The notes under the pieces: generated by a model | What the model saw: only the letters and a program-made list of their open reading frames with translations | What the model was told of the DNA's origin: nothing | Database searches by the model: none | Made by a program: the position numbers and the translations under genes | Shown: positions 34,585 through 42,524 of the stretch, in pieces | Numbering within the stretch: the stretch's first letter is position 1 | Layout of the letters: each line of letters begins with the position of its first letter | Assembly: GCA_017405065.1 (NCBI GenBank) | Contig: JAFRBD010000091.1 | Span: 25,493 to 89,492, forward strand | Direction of reading: 5' to 3' | DNA: 64,000 bases | From: Ruminococcus sp. | GTDB lineage: Bacteria > Bacillota > Clostridia > Oscillospirales > Acutalibacteraceae

Positions 34585-34775
34585 TGAGGAATGAGGAATT
34601 AAGGGAAACGCTGATGCGTTTTGATCGATGTACAGACTGATAACAGTAACGCTCATGACTCTTTGAAGCCATGAGCGTTGTTTCTGTTGTGCATTGTTTT
34701 CTGTTAATTATTTCAATCGGGTGCGGGCAGAGCCCGCCATTCATTCCTAATTCCTCATTCCTCATTCCTAATTAT
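34584..34775. repeat. Intergenic element, family C
   Basis: An AATGAGGAATGAGGAATTAA array at the left; a hairpin AACGCTCATG...CATGAGCGTT; TTATTTCAATCGGG; a core palindrome CGGGCAGAGCCCG; then an ATTCCTAATTCCTCATTCC array at the right. It has the same order and length as 17586-17791. It lies between convergent genes. Confidence 0.8.
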
Positions 34776-34776
34776 A

Positions 34777-36300
34777 TCAAAACTTGATGTCATACCAAAG
34801 CAGGAACACATACACGGCGTAAACGCGGTTCCACAGCAGGGCTTCGCCGCCGATGAAGCAATCCCACATTTCCTTCATTGCATCCTGATCAAAGAACATC
34901 TTTGAAGTTTCCGAGAACAGCTTTTCCTCAACGGATCGATTGTAGCGTTCGTCGGCGAGCCACTTTCGAACCGGTACGGGGAAGCCGACCTTCTTGCGGA
35001 AAGCGGACTCATACGGCAGAACGCTGCTCGCCGCTTTGCGGAACACATACTTGTTCTGCTCCTCGCACAGCTGATATTCTGCGGGGATGCGGCTGGCGAC
35101 CTCAAACAGGCGGTAATCGGAGAACGGCGTATGCAGCTCGATCCCGCAGGCGGTGGAGGTGCGGTCGGTGTTCAGGTAAATGTCGCCCTCCAGCCAGAAG
35201 GAGATATCCATCGTCAGCTTGGAGTCGAGCTGATCCTCTTTCTTCGCTTCCTCCCACATTTCAAGGAGCGGATCGGCAGGCTTGACGGTATCGTCATGAT
35301 CGAGCATCAGGCTTTTGACCACATCCTCAGACATGATATGAGAGCAGGTCAGATAGACCCAATCGCTCGGGATGACGCGCTTGTGAGCGTTATATCCGCC
35401 GAAAAACTCGTCGATACCCTCGCCGGAGTAAACGACGTCGGCGTGCTCTTTGACCGCCTGACAGCCAAGCGAGAACGCGACCGCGGAGGCGTCGCCGAGA
35501 GGCTGACCCAACTTATCGATCACGGTAGGGATGCGGTCAAAATACTCCTGCGGAGTGATGGTCTTGACGCGGAAGCCTTTGCCCAAAACGGCGGCGGTAT
35601 CGCGCGCCAAATGCGATTCGTTGAAATCCTCCTCGGCGTAGCCAACGGTGTTGGCGCACTGCGCGTCAGACGCCGCCAGCAGATAGGACGAGTCCACGCC
35701 GCCCGACAGGAACGACTCCTTATACGGCAGCTCGGTATCCTCGCGCTCCTCGTTCAAGATCTCATTGACGACCTGCTGTATCTCTTCAGCAAATTCGTCG
35801 AGCGTTTTATCCTTTTCGGGCTTGAACAGCGGCTTGAAATAACAGTGTTTTGTCAATTCGCTGCCGTCCCACTCAAGATAATGACCGGGCATGAGCTTGT
35901 ACACGCCTTCATAAAAGGTCTCTTCACCGATAGGATAGCCATAGAACAGATACTGCTGCAGCATCCGTTTGTTGAGCTTCTTTGTAAAGCGTCTGTCGGA
36001 CACGATCGCGTCGATATCGCCCGAACAGAGCAGCTCGCCGTCAACAACGGCATAAAACATCTGCTTCTGACCGACCTGATCGCGGAATACACAGCGCTTT
36101 TTCCCGTCGTCGATCGCAAAAGCGAACGCGCCGCAAAGGTGCTGTGCGAGCTTAACGCCCCATTTCTCAAAGCCCTTGATCAGAATCTGCTTTTCGCGCT
36201 CCTCACGGCTGAGCGGGAGACTGATCCCCAGCTCGTCGCACAAGCGCCTGAAGTTGCGGATATAGCCGCTGAAATACCTGATCTGTACCGTGTTTTCCAT
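34777..36300 (-). CDS. Asparagine synthetase-like protein lacking the glutaminase nucleophile
   Basis: A protein of 507 residues. The C-terminal ATP-pyrophosphatase domain is intact: FLSGGVDSS (197-205), YSGEGIDEFFGGY, and HTPFSDYRLFEVA. The N-terminal class II glutaminase domain is shortened by about 70 residues. The protein starts MENTVQIRY instead of the usual Met-Cys-Gly, so the catalytic Cys2 and the RHRGPD region are absent, while CGAFAFAIDD and FRDQVGQKQMFY remain. It should not use glutamine; it may use ammonia or amidate another substrate. GGAGGG and a strong promoter (36330-36358) show that this start is real. Confidence 0.85.
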   Translation of the reverse strand: MENTVQIRYFSGYIRNFRRLCDELGISLPLSREEREKQILIKGFEKWGVKLAQHLCGAFAFAIDDGKKRCVFRDQVGQKQMFYAVVDGELLCSGDIDAIVSDRRFTKKLNKRMLQQYLFYGYPIGEETFYEGVYKLMPGHYLEWDGSELTKHCYFKPLFKPEKDKTLDEFAEEIQQVVNEILNEEREDTELPYKESFLSGGVDSSYLLAASDAQCANTVGYAEEDFNESHLARDTAAVLGKGFRVKTITPQEYFDRIPTVIDKLGQPLGDASAVAFSLGCQAVKEHADVVYSGEGIDEFFGGYNAHKRVIPSDWVYLTCSHIMSEDVVKSLMLDHDDTVKPADPLLEMWEEAKKEDQLDSKLTMDISFWLEGDIYLNTDRTSTACGIELHTPFSDYRLFEVASRIPAEYQLCEEQNKYVFRKAASSVLPYESAFRKKVGFPVPVRKWLADERYNRSVEEKLFSETSKMFFDQDAMKEMWDCFIGGEALLWNRVYAVYVFLLWYDIKF

Positions 36301-36329
36301 ATTGTCCCTCCGTGTCGGATTTTGTCAAA

Positions 36330-36358
36330 ATTATACCACCTGAAAAAGCCGCCGTCAA
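36330..36358 (-). promoter_or_regulatory. Promoter of the asparagine synthetase-like gene
   Basis: On the minus strand, TTGACG, a 17-base spacer and TATAAT, ending 29 bases upstream of the start codon. Confidence 0.8.
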
Positions 36359-36362
36359 TATC

Positions 36363-36391
36363 TTTACAAAGGATATCCGAAGGGCTATAAT
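36363..36391 (+). promoter_or_regulatory. Promoter of the PPC-domain gene
   Basis: TTTACA, a 17-base spacer and TATAAT. A partial family D repeat (36421-36491) lies in the leader. Confidence 0.75.
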
Positions 36392-36420
36392 GATAATGCA
36401 ATCATTCCATCATTTGAGAT

Positions 36421-36491
36421 GACTGCGAAAACCCTCAGTCAGCGTGACACAAGCGTCCGCTGACAGCTCCCTTAGGAAAGGGCGCCTGACG
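36421..36491. repeat. Partial family D repeat
   Basis: Contains AAAACCCTCAGTCAG and GACAGCTCCCTTAGGAAAGGG, matching the right half of 12085-12245. It lies in the leader of the PPC-domain gene. Confidence 0.55.
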
Positions 36492-36505
36492 AAAGGAGCA
36501 TTCAT

Positions 36506-36937
36506 ATGGAATACAGGAGATTTGACGATAAGATCTATGTCCGGCTGGATAAAAACGACGAAGTGATCGCCTCGCTGCTGAGCGTATGCGAACGGCAAAA
36601 TCTGACGATCGCTCAGATACAGGGCATCGGAGGGTGTGAAAGCGTCACGGTCGGCGTGTTCGACGCGGAGAAGAGAACGTACAACGAAACGACTGTCGAA
36701 GGGTTGTTGGAAATGACCTCTCTCGACGGCAATCTCACTTACTATGAGGGCAAGCCGTATCTGCATCTGCACGCGGCTTTCGCCTACCGTGAGGACGGAG
36801 AAATCAAAATGATCTCGGGTCATCTGCTCAGGGCGGTCATCGGACTGACGGGTGAGATCGTCGTCACTCCCGCCGACGGCAGGATCGGCAGAAGATACGA
36901 CGAGGAGCTCGGCATCCGCGTCTGGGATTTCGTTTGA
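36506..36937 (+). CDS. PPC-domain (DUF296) protein
   Basis: A protein of 143 residues made of one plants-and-prokaryotes-conserved (PPC/DUF296) domain. The features are YVRLDKNDEVIASLL at the start, the metal-site-like His pair in LHLHAAF, and SGHLLRAVIGLTGEIVV. In plants the domain sits in AT-hook proteins; bacterial stand-alone forms are trimeric and of unknown role. GGAGCATTCAT precedes the ATG. It is monocistronic, ended by a terminator at 36977-37009. Confidence 0.88.
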   Translation: MEYRRFDDKIYVRLDKNDEVIASLLSVCERQNLTIAQIQGIGGCESVTVGVFDAEKRTYNETTVEGLLEMTSLDGNLTYYEGKPYLHLHAAFAYREDGEIKMISGHLLRAVIGLTGEIVVTPADGRIGRRYDEELGIRVWDFV

Positions 36938-36976
36938 TTTGCGGCTCTTATTGATTATGAATAATAAACATTCCTC

Positions 36977-37009
36977 AGCGGACGCGGCTTTTGTCGTGTC
37001 CGTCTTTTT
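36977..37009 (+). terminator. Rho-independent terminator after the PPC gene
   Basis: GCGGACGCG-GCTTTTGT-CGTGTCCGT followed by CTTTTT. Confidence 0.75.
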
Positions 37010-37057
37010 GCACGGTTTTGTTCATACTTTCTCTGCTAATTATTCACGAAATGTCCG

Positions 37058-37086
37058 TAGACACAAAAGGGATTATTTGCTATACT
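37058..37086 (+). promoter_or_regulatory. Promoter of the lectin-like dockerin gene
   Basis: TAGACA, a 17-base spacer and TATACT, 65 bases before the start at 37152. Confidence 0.65.
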
Positions 37087-37151
37087 TCTTATAGTGTGTC
37101 ATCATATATATGACTCCGAATACGACTTATTTGTCAATCAAAGAGGTAATT

Positions 37152-39476
37152 ATGAAACGATTACTGATTTTTCTTTTATGCTCCGTGATGGCGCTGAGCT
37201 CCCTGAGCTTTGCGTCAGGAGCTGCCGAAACAGATACCGCCGATACGGCGGCGCAGACCGAGATCGCCGCAGAAGCGGCCAGCGTTGAGATCGCGGATGA
37301 AGCCGCCGATAATGATACGGCTGAAGTCGGCGCTACCGCCGACGAGGTCGCTGCTACCGGCTGGAATCTTCTTACCGAAGCGCAGTTCCAGAGCAAGCTC
37401 GCCGCCCTGCGCTCCAAATATCCCAACGGCAGTATCTGGGAAGGCGTCTATTATGAATACGGCAACGCGAAAGCGTGGACCTGCTGGGCATATGCCTGCC
37501 AGATGATGTACGAGATCTTCGGCGCGCGATTCTACGCCGACAATCTGATGAAGTATAAAGATACCAGCGTCAATTCGATCACCGCGGGCGACTGGGTCCG
37601 CATCGACTGGGATTCTCACTCCATCTTTATCACCAAGGTCACCGACAGCGGCGTCTACTACACAGACGGCAACGGTACCGGCGTATACAATCAGGTGCGC
37701 TGGGACGGCTACTATTCATGGTCGGAGCTGCGCGCCAGATTCACTTACCGCATCCACCTGCCAGGCAACAATCTGGTCGGCGAAGAGATCAAGCACACGA
37801 TCGCTTACAACGCCAACGGCGGCAGCGGCAGTATGTCTTCACAGAGCGTTTCGGCGGGCAAAGGCTTTTCGATCAAAGAGAATGAATTCTCCCGCTCCGG
37901 CTACACCTTTGCCGGCTACACCGTCAAGCGTTCCTATGACAACAAATGGTTCGTCCTCGACGGCAAGAAGTGGCAGAGCGAGAGCGATATCTATAACAAC
38001 GGATACCGTTACGCGATCTACTATCCCGACGAGCCCTACAACATGAGTTCAAACTGGCTGGGCGATCATGTAGAGGCCACCACCTTCACCTTCTACGCCC
38101 AGTGGCTGCCCAACACAGCCACCATTGAATTTGCCGATAATTACAGCGGCTACAACTATATGCTCGGTTCGGATCTGAAAAGCGGCTATGACAAGTATCT
38201 CTATGCCCGCGATACCTCCGTATACTCCGTATCGGTGGACAGTTCCGAAACACTGAACAACGCGAGCTCCCTGAAGATCACCGGCAAATCCGCCGGTTCA
38301 TCGGGAAATGATCTGGCGTTCATTACCTCGACCAACAAAGGCTACGGCAATGGTTACAGCCCGGCGGGCACGGTCGGCGACGACAAAACCCTCACGCTGC
38401 ATTTTTACGCCAAGTCGAGCGTCGACGGCGCAAAGATGTATTTCCGCTGGGGCTTCACGACGAAAACCGTTTCCGTCACCCTTTCCAAAAGCTGGAAGCC
38501 CTACACCGTAGACCTGCCGAAAAACCGCTACTGCGGCTACGCGCTGCATCCCTACTTTGACAAAGCGGGCACCTTCTACCTCAACTCGCTCGCGCTGGGC
38601 GATTACGACTGGACCTCCAACGTCATACCGGAAACCGGTACATGGGCGGCTTCCTCCGAGAAAGTGACGCTCGGCGACGTGCCCGGCACCCTGCCCGTCC
38701 CCAACCGCGAAGGCTACACCTTTGACGGCTGGTATACTGCGGCGGAGGGCGGAAAGGAGATCACCGCCAAAACCGTGATCGATATGCCGACCGTACGCCT
38801 CTATGCCCACTGGCTCAAAAACGTATCCTACACACCCGCAAAAACCGTCACGTACAACGGTCACCTGTATGAGCTGTACGACAACGCGATGGAATGGGAG
38901 GACGCGGCGGACTTCTGCGCTATGATGGGCGGTCACCTGATCACGCTCTCTGACGCGAACGAAAACGAGACCGTGTACAACATGATCAAGGGCCGTCAGG
39001 GCTTTTGCTGGATCGGCTTGAACTGTGTCGATGAAAAGACCGATTGGCAGTGGGTAGACGAAACCGACTATTCTTCCTACAACAAGTGGTACAACAGCTC
39101 CTACGGCACAAATGATTCCGGCGAGTATTACGGCTTGATGTACGCGATCAATTACGGCACGACCCCTTACGCGTCCACCTGGAACAAATGCAAAAGCAGC
39201 GATTACTTCTGCTCCTACTACGGCTACCGTAATTCATTTTTCATTTGTGAATACAACGTCCTGCTCGGCGACGCCGACAGCAACGGCAAGGTCGAATCCA
39301 TCGACTCGGTATTGATCCAGCGCAAATGCGGCGGGCTGCAAACAAATATCGACGACAGCCTTTGGGAGCGCGGCGACGTCAACTTCGACGGAATGACGAA
39401 CATCCTCGACGTCACCTGCATCCAGCGCTATCTTGCGGGAATCGATACTCTGTATCCGGTCGGGATCTGGACATAA
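37152..39476 (+). CDS. Secreted multidomain protein: peptidase-like, InlB-like repeats, C-type lectin-like, dockerin
   Basis: A protein of 774 residues. Signal peptide (1 to about 24), then an acidic linker with ETDTADTAAQ. A small domain (about 70-215) has Cys111 in AWTCWAYACQMM, reminiscent of a cysteine peptidase. An InlB/Flg_new-type repeat (YNANGGSGSM...TFYAQW) and a carbohydrate-binding-like jelly roll (about 335-500) follow. Then come a second Flg_new repeat (REGYTFDGWYTAAEGGKE), a C-type lectin-like domain (about 575-690, with WEDAADFCAMMGGHLITL and FCWIGL), and a dockerin (about 700-765; DADSNGKVESID, DVNFDGMTNILD). GAGGTAATT precedes the ATG. It is a putative adhesin or enzyme of the cell surface. 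Confidence 0.8.
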   Translation: MKRLLIFLLCSVMALSSLSFASGAAETDTADTAAQTEIAAEAASVEIADEAADNDTAEVGATADEVAATGWNLLTEAQFQSKLAALRSKYPNGSIWEGVYYEYGNAKAWTCWAYACQMMYEIFGARFYADNLMKYKDTSVNSITAGDWVRIDWDSHSIFITKVTDSGVYYTDGNGTGVYNQVRWDGYYSWSELRARFTYRIHLPGNNLVGEEIKHTIAYNANGGSGSMSSQSVSAGKGFSIKENEFSRSGYTFAGYTVKRSYDNKWFVLDGKKWQSESDIYNNGYRYAIYYPDEPYNMSSNWLGDHVEATTFTFYAQWLPNTATIEFADNYSGYNYMLGSDLKSGYDKYLYARDTSVYSVSVDSSETLNNASSLKITGKSAGSSGNDLAFITSTNKGYGNGYSPAGTVGDDKTLTLHFYAKSSVDGAKMYFRWGFTTKTVSVTLSKSWKPYTVDLPKNRYCGYALHPYFDKAGTFYLNSLALGDYDWTSNVIPETGTWAASSEKVTLGDVPGTLPVPNREGYTFDGWYTAAEGGKEITAKTVIDMPTVRLYAHWLKNVSYTPAKTVTYNGHLYELYDNAMEWEDAADFCAMMGGHLITLSDANENETVYNMIKGRQGFCWIGLNCVDEKTDWQWVDETDYSSYNKWYNSSYGTNDSGEYYGLMYAINYGTTPYASTWNKCKSSDYFCSYYGYRNSFFICEYNVLLGDADSNGKVESIDSVLIQRKCGGLQTNIDDSLWERGDVNFDGMTNILDVTCIQRYLAGIDTLYPVGIWT

Positions 39477-39489
39477 TCGATAGTTCCAA

Positions 39490-39520
39490 AAGCGGACGCC
39501 CTTACGACGTCCGCTTTTTC
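39490..39520 (+). terminator. Rho-independent terminator
   Basis: AAGCGGACG-CCCTTA-CGACGTCCGC followed by TTTTT, just after the lectin-like dockerin gene. Confidence 0.85.
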
Positions 39521-39525
39521 ACCTC

Positions 39526-39554
39526 TTGACACATTTTGTACTCAGTGCTAATAT
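39526..39554 (+). promoter_or_regulatory. Promoter of the FMN riboswitch-ribU unit
   Basis: TTGACA, a 17-base spacer and TAATAT, about 30 bases before the aptamer. Confidence 0.8.
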
Positions 39555-39586
39555 ACTATTGTCAGGGAGACCTGATAAACTGAATC

Positions 39587-39700
39587 ATCTTCGGGGTAGG
39601 GTGAGATTCCCGACCGGCAGTATAGTCTGCGAGCGCCGTCAAAGGCGCATGATACGGTGCGATTCCGTAACCGACGGTAAAGTCCGGATGAGAGAAGATA
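39587..39700 (+). ncRNA. FMN riboswitch (RFN element)
   Basis: Conserved RFN blocks in order: ATCTTCGGGGTAGGGTGAGA, TTCCCGACCGGCAGTATAGT, a variable hairpin (GCGCCGTCAAAGGCGC), GATACGGTGCGATTCCGTAA, CCGACGGTAAAGTCCGGATG, and AGAGAAGAT closing helix P1. It binds flavin mononucleotide and turns off the downstream gene when FMN is abundant. The following hairpin (39715-39747) is the expected expression platform. Confidence 0.96.
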
Positions 39701-39714
39701 TGATTGTATCAAAT

Positions 39715-39747
39715 ACTCCGTAGGTACCCGACCTGCGGAGCTTTTTT
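39715..39747 (+). terminator. Riboswitch-controlled terminator
   Basis: CTCCGTAGGT-ACCCG-ACCTGCGGAG followed by CTTTTTT, between the FMN aptamer and ribU. Consistent with transcription attenuation. Confidence 0.88.
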
Positions 39748-39794
39748 GTGCAAAATCCAAATCATGTCTTGCGGAAAACCGCAAAGGAGAAATG

Positions 39795-40469
39795 ATGACA
39801 CAAACAAAATCAAACGAACGGCTCAAAGCCCTGCTCTGCATGGCGATGCTGACCGCCCTCGCCGTCGCCGCCGATATCTTTCTGCGCATCCCGGGCATCG
39901 GCGGCTTTCTGACATATGAGCCGAAGGACGTCATCCTTACCATCGGCGCCTTTATCTTCGGCCCCGTCGCGGGACTGATCATGTCGCTGATCGTCTGTCT
40001 GATCGAGATGATCACCGTCAGCACCACGGGTCTGATCGGACTGCTGATGAACTTCCTCGCTTCAGGCGTGTTCGTCGGTATCAGCGCGATCATCTACCGG
40101 CGCAAAATGACGATCTCCCGCGCTATCGTCGGACTGATCGCCGGATCTGTTTCGATGACGGTCATCATGCTGCTGTGGAACTACATCATGACGCCGATCT
40201 TTATGGGCGTCCCGCGCGAGGCGGTGCTGGAAATGTTCCTCCCCCTGCTGGTGCCGTTCAACCTTCTGAAAGCGGCGCTGAACAGCGCGCTGATCCTCTT
40301 CCTCTACAAGGGCGTCGTTACCGCGCTCAGAAAATCGCGCCTGATCCCCGAAAGGGAGAGCAACGACGGCGAGAAGAAGCGCTCCAACACCATCCTGATC
40401 GTCAGCATCTCGGCGGTACTGGTCGTCACTCTCGTGCTGGTCATGCTGATTTTTGCGGGAATTCTGTGA
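39795..40469 (+). CDS. ribU: Riboflavin ECF transporter substrate-binding subunit RibU
   Basis: A membrane S component of 224 residues that captures riboflavin and works with a shared ECF energising module encoded elsewhere. The features are RIPGIGGFLTYEPKDVILTIGAFIFGP near the N terminus and six hydrophobic helices. The FMN riboswitch upstream supports the substrate. AAGGAG favours the second of two adjacent ATGs (39795). The last 40 residues include a charged stretch and an extra hydrophobic segment. A terminator at 40487-40523 ends the unit. Confidence 0.93.
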   Translation: MTQTKSNERLKALLCMAMLTALAVAADIFLRIPGIGGFLTYEPKDVILTIGAFIFGPVAGLIMSLIVCLIEMITVSTTGLIGLLMNFLASGVFVGISAIIYRRKMTISRAIVGLIAGSVSMTVIMLLWNYIMTPIFMGVPREAVLEMFLPLLVPFNLLKAALNSALILFLYKGVVTALRKSRLIPERESNDGEKKRSNTILIVSISAVLVVTLVLVMLIFAGIL

Positions 40470-40486
40470 TTCGCATTGTGATAAAG

Positions 40487-40523
40487 AACAACGGTCTGCT
40501 TTTACGGCAGACCGTTGTTTTTT
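40487..40523. terminator. Bidirectional terminator between ribU and the subtilisin gene
   Basis: AACAACGGTCTGC-TTTTAC-GGCAGACCGTTGTT with a T run on the plus strand and a shorter one on the minus strand, between convergent genes. Confidence 0.85.
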
Positions 40524-40533
40524 ATCGTAGTTA

Positions 40534-41742
40534 TTATGTTAATTCTCCGATGGGATAACCGATCTGCAGCTGAGCGAGATACCGCTGTATCGCGGTCGCA
40601 TCCGTGATCGTGACCACGCCGTCGCGGTCGACGTCGCCGCGCGACAGTTCCTCCGCCGAAAACGGCGTTTCCATTCCGGCGATGTGCCTTTGCAGCCATG
40701 TCGCGTCAACGGTCTCCACAGCGCCGCTGCCGTCCGTATCGCCGAGGATGTATCTGACGGGCGGTACATACTGCGCGCTGATGTCGAAATCGGACAGATC
40801 GATCGTTCCCCATCCGTAGGTAGTATCGAAACCGGCGTCGCCCAGATCGACGGCATGTTCCTTCAATATGTCATACACCGCGTCCTGATCCACGCGCTTG
40901 TCCCATGTCTTCAGCAGAGCCGCCGCGGCAGCCGCGTGAGGAGCCGCCAGCGAGGTGCCTGTATCCACGAAAGCAGAGGTCAAGCCGCTCTTATACGGCG
41001 CCCAGATCATCACACCCGGCATCGCGAAATCCACTGCGGAACCTGTATTGGCGTTCTCGCCGATCACGTTGTTTTTATCGATCGAGGTGACGGTCAGCAC
41101 GTTGCTCTTATTGGCGGGATATTGGTCGCCCGCTTCGCCCTGTTCATTGCCCGCCGCGGCGACCACGACGATCCCGGCGTCCACTGCCGCCTCGATCGCC
41201 TCGTCCAGAATCGTCAGGCTGTGGCTGGGATCTGAGGCGCTCAGGCTGAGGTTGATCACGTCCGCGTCATGCTCGATGGCATAGTAAATGCCCTTTTCCA
41301 CGTTCTTCATATTACCCCTGCCGCTTTTATCGTTCACCTTGATCGGCAGGATCTTGACGTTGGAGGAGGTAGCGTCGGCAATGATGCCGCTGACCATCGT
41401 CCCGTGGTACTGATCGTCGTTACAGTCGGCGGTATTGTTGATGAAATTCCATCCGTCGACATACCGTCCTTTGAGAAAGCGGTTATCGGTATTCAGTCCC
41501 GAATCGATGACCGCGACCCGCACCTCGGGCAGCGCTTTGCCGCTGTTTTCGAGCTTTTCCTGCAAAACGTCCAGCCCCGTGTGCCTGACGCCCCAGCTCA
41601 TATAGCCGAGCCGATAACCGCTCAGCGCGCCGGTATCCGTTAAGTCGTCGCGTGAATCCGCGCAAAACCCAACTGTGCCTGCCGATATGGCTATCATTCC
41701 CGCCAAGAGGATCGACAGCCATCGAATCATTCTTTCTTTCAT
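40534..41742 (-). CDS. Secreted subtilisin-like serine protease with dockerin
   Basis: A S8-family peptidase of 402 residues. Signal peptide (1-28). Catalytic triad Asp80 (VAVIDSG), His113 (YHGTMVSGI) and Ser265 (GTSLAAPHA), with the oxyanion Asn in AAAGN (200). A dockerin follows at about 335-395 with loops DTDGSGAVETVD and DVDRDGVVTITD. The segment between signal and protease contains DLTDTG, like the other secreted proteins. It may process surface proteins of the same system. GGAGAACAGT precedes the ATG. Confidence 0.93.
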   Translation of the reverse strand: MKERMIRWLSILLAGMIAISAGTVGFCADSRDDLTDTGALSGYRLGYMSWGVRHTGLDVLQEKLENSGKALPEVRVAVIDSGLNTDNRFLKGRYVDGWNFINNTADCNDDQYHGTMVSGIIADATSSNVKILPIKVNDKSGRGNMKNVEKGIYYAIEHDADVINLSLSASDPSHSLTILDEAIEAAVDAGIVVVAAAGNEQGEAGDQYPANKSNVLTVTSIDKNNVIGENANTGSAVDFAMPGVMIWAPYKSGLTSAFVDTGTSLAAPHAAAAAALLKTWDKRVDQDAVYDILKEHAVDLGDAGFDTTYGWGTIDLSDFDISAQYVPPVRYILGDTDGSGAVETVDATWLQRHIAGMETPFSAEELSRGDVDRDGVVTITDATAIQRYLAQLQIGYPIGELT

Positions 41743-41785
41743 ACTGTTCTCCGATCTGCTGCTTTGTCAGATGTCTTTTATTGAT

Positions 41786-41814
41786 ATTATAATCGATATA
41801 CGCAATGACGACAA
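41786..41814 (-). promoter_or_regulatory. Promoter of the subtilisin-dockerin gene
   Basis: On the minus strand, TTGTCG, a 17-base spacer and TATAAT. Confidence 0.65.
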
Positions 41815-41820
41815 GACCCA

Positions 41821-41868
41821 TAGGGGATTTTTCTCATGGATACTTAGGGGATTTTCTCATGGATACCC
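41821..41868 (+). repeat. Direct repeat of about 23 bases upstream of the DUF5662 gene
   Basis: Two head-to-tail copies of TAGGGGATTTTTCTCATGG (then ATAC), the second one T shorter, ending 3 bases before the -35 of the promoter at 41871. A candidate operator. Confidence 0.7.
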
Positions 41869-41870
41869 CC

Positions 41871-41899
41871 TTGCACATTCACGCTCTTTATACTATAAT
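41871..41899 (+). promoter_or_regulatory. Promoter of the DUF5662-HD gene pair
   Basis: TTGCAC, a 17-base spacer and TATAAT, about 22 bases before the start codon at 41922. Confidence 0.75.
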
Positions 41900-41921
41900 A
41901 AGCTTTGAAAAGAGGGATTGG

Positions 41922-42524
41922 ATGAGTAAAGCGCTGCATCATTTCAAAACCATCACCCGCCACCGCCATCAGGTCATCAAAAACTGCTTTAAAGCAGGCA
42001 TCCCGTGGCAGGGATTGAAGCACGATCTTTCCAAATACTCGTGGACGGAGTTTACAGAAGGCGCGCGCTACTGGCAGGGCACCCGCAGCCCCAACGACCG
42101 CGAGCGCGAGATCAAGGGCTACAGCGAGGCGTGGATGCACCACAAAGGCCGCAACCGCCATCACTTTGAATACTGGACGGACTACTCCCCCGTCGACCGC
42201 AAGATCCGACCCGTCGAGATGCCGGTGCGCTATGTCGTAGAGATGTTCTGCGACCGCGTCGCCGCATGCAAGATCTATCAGGGCGGGGAGTACACCGACA
42301 AAAGCCCGCTGGAATACTTTATCAGAGGCAAAGAGCGCAAGGGACGCACCTTCCGCGGCGAAATGATCCACCCCGCCACCTGCGACCTGATCGAAAGCTA
42401 CCTGAGCTATCTCGCCGAAAACGGAGAGGAAAAGGCGTTCGCCTACCTGCGCGGCGTCATCAGGCAGGATAAGAAGGACAGAAAAGCACGAAAGAAGGAA
42501 CTGAAAAATGCCGGTGCAGTTTGA
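41922..42524 (+). CDS. DUF5662 family protein
   Basis: A protein of 200 residues rich in His and basic residues, matching my memory of DUF5662: LHHFKTITRHRHQVIKNCFKAG, LKHDLSKYSWTEF, YWQGTRSPN, and AWMHHKGRNRHHFEYWTDY. The conserved H-D and HH...HH patterns suggest an HD-like metal site, but no activity is known to me. AGAGG lies 6 bases before the ATG at 41922. The longer in-frame version starting at 41805 would begin before the promoter. The next gene starts 17 bases inside its end. Confidence 0.8.
   Translation: MSKALHHFKTITRHRHQVIKNCFKAGIPWQGLKHDLSKYSWTEFTEGARYWQGTRSPNDREREIKGYSEAWMHHKGRNRHHFEYWTDYSPVDRKIRPVEMPVRYVVEMFCDRVAACKIYQGGEYTDKSPLEYFIRGKERKGRTFRGEMIHPATCDLIESYLSYLAENGEEKAFAYLRGVIRQDKKDRKARKKELKNAGAV

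Noticed and set aside
34553-34765. Short minus-strand frame in 34553-34765
   Set aside because: It consists of family C repeat sequence; similar frames arise wherever the element occurs.
36301-36506. T-box or other attenuator before the asparagine synthetase-like gene
   Set aside because: The promoter is only about 30 bases from the start codon, leaving no room for a T-box leader.
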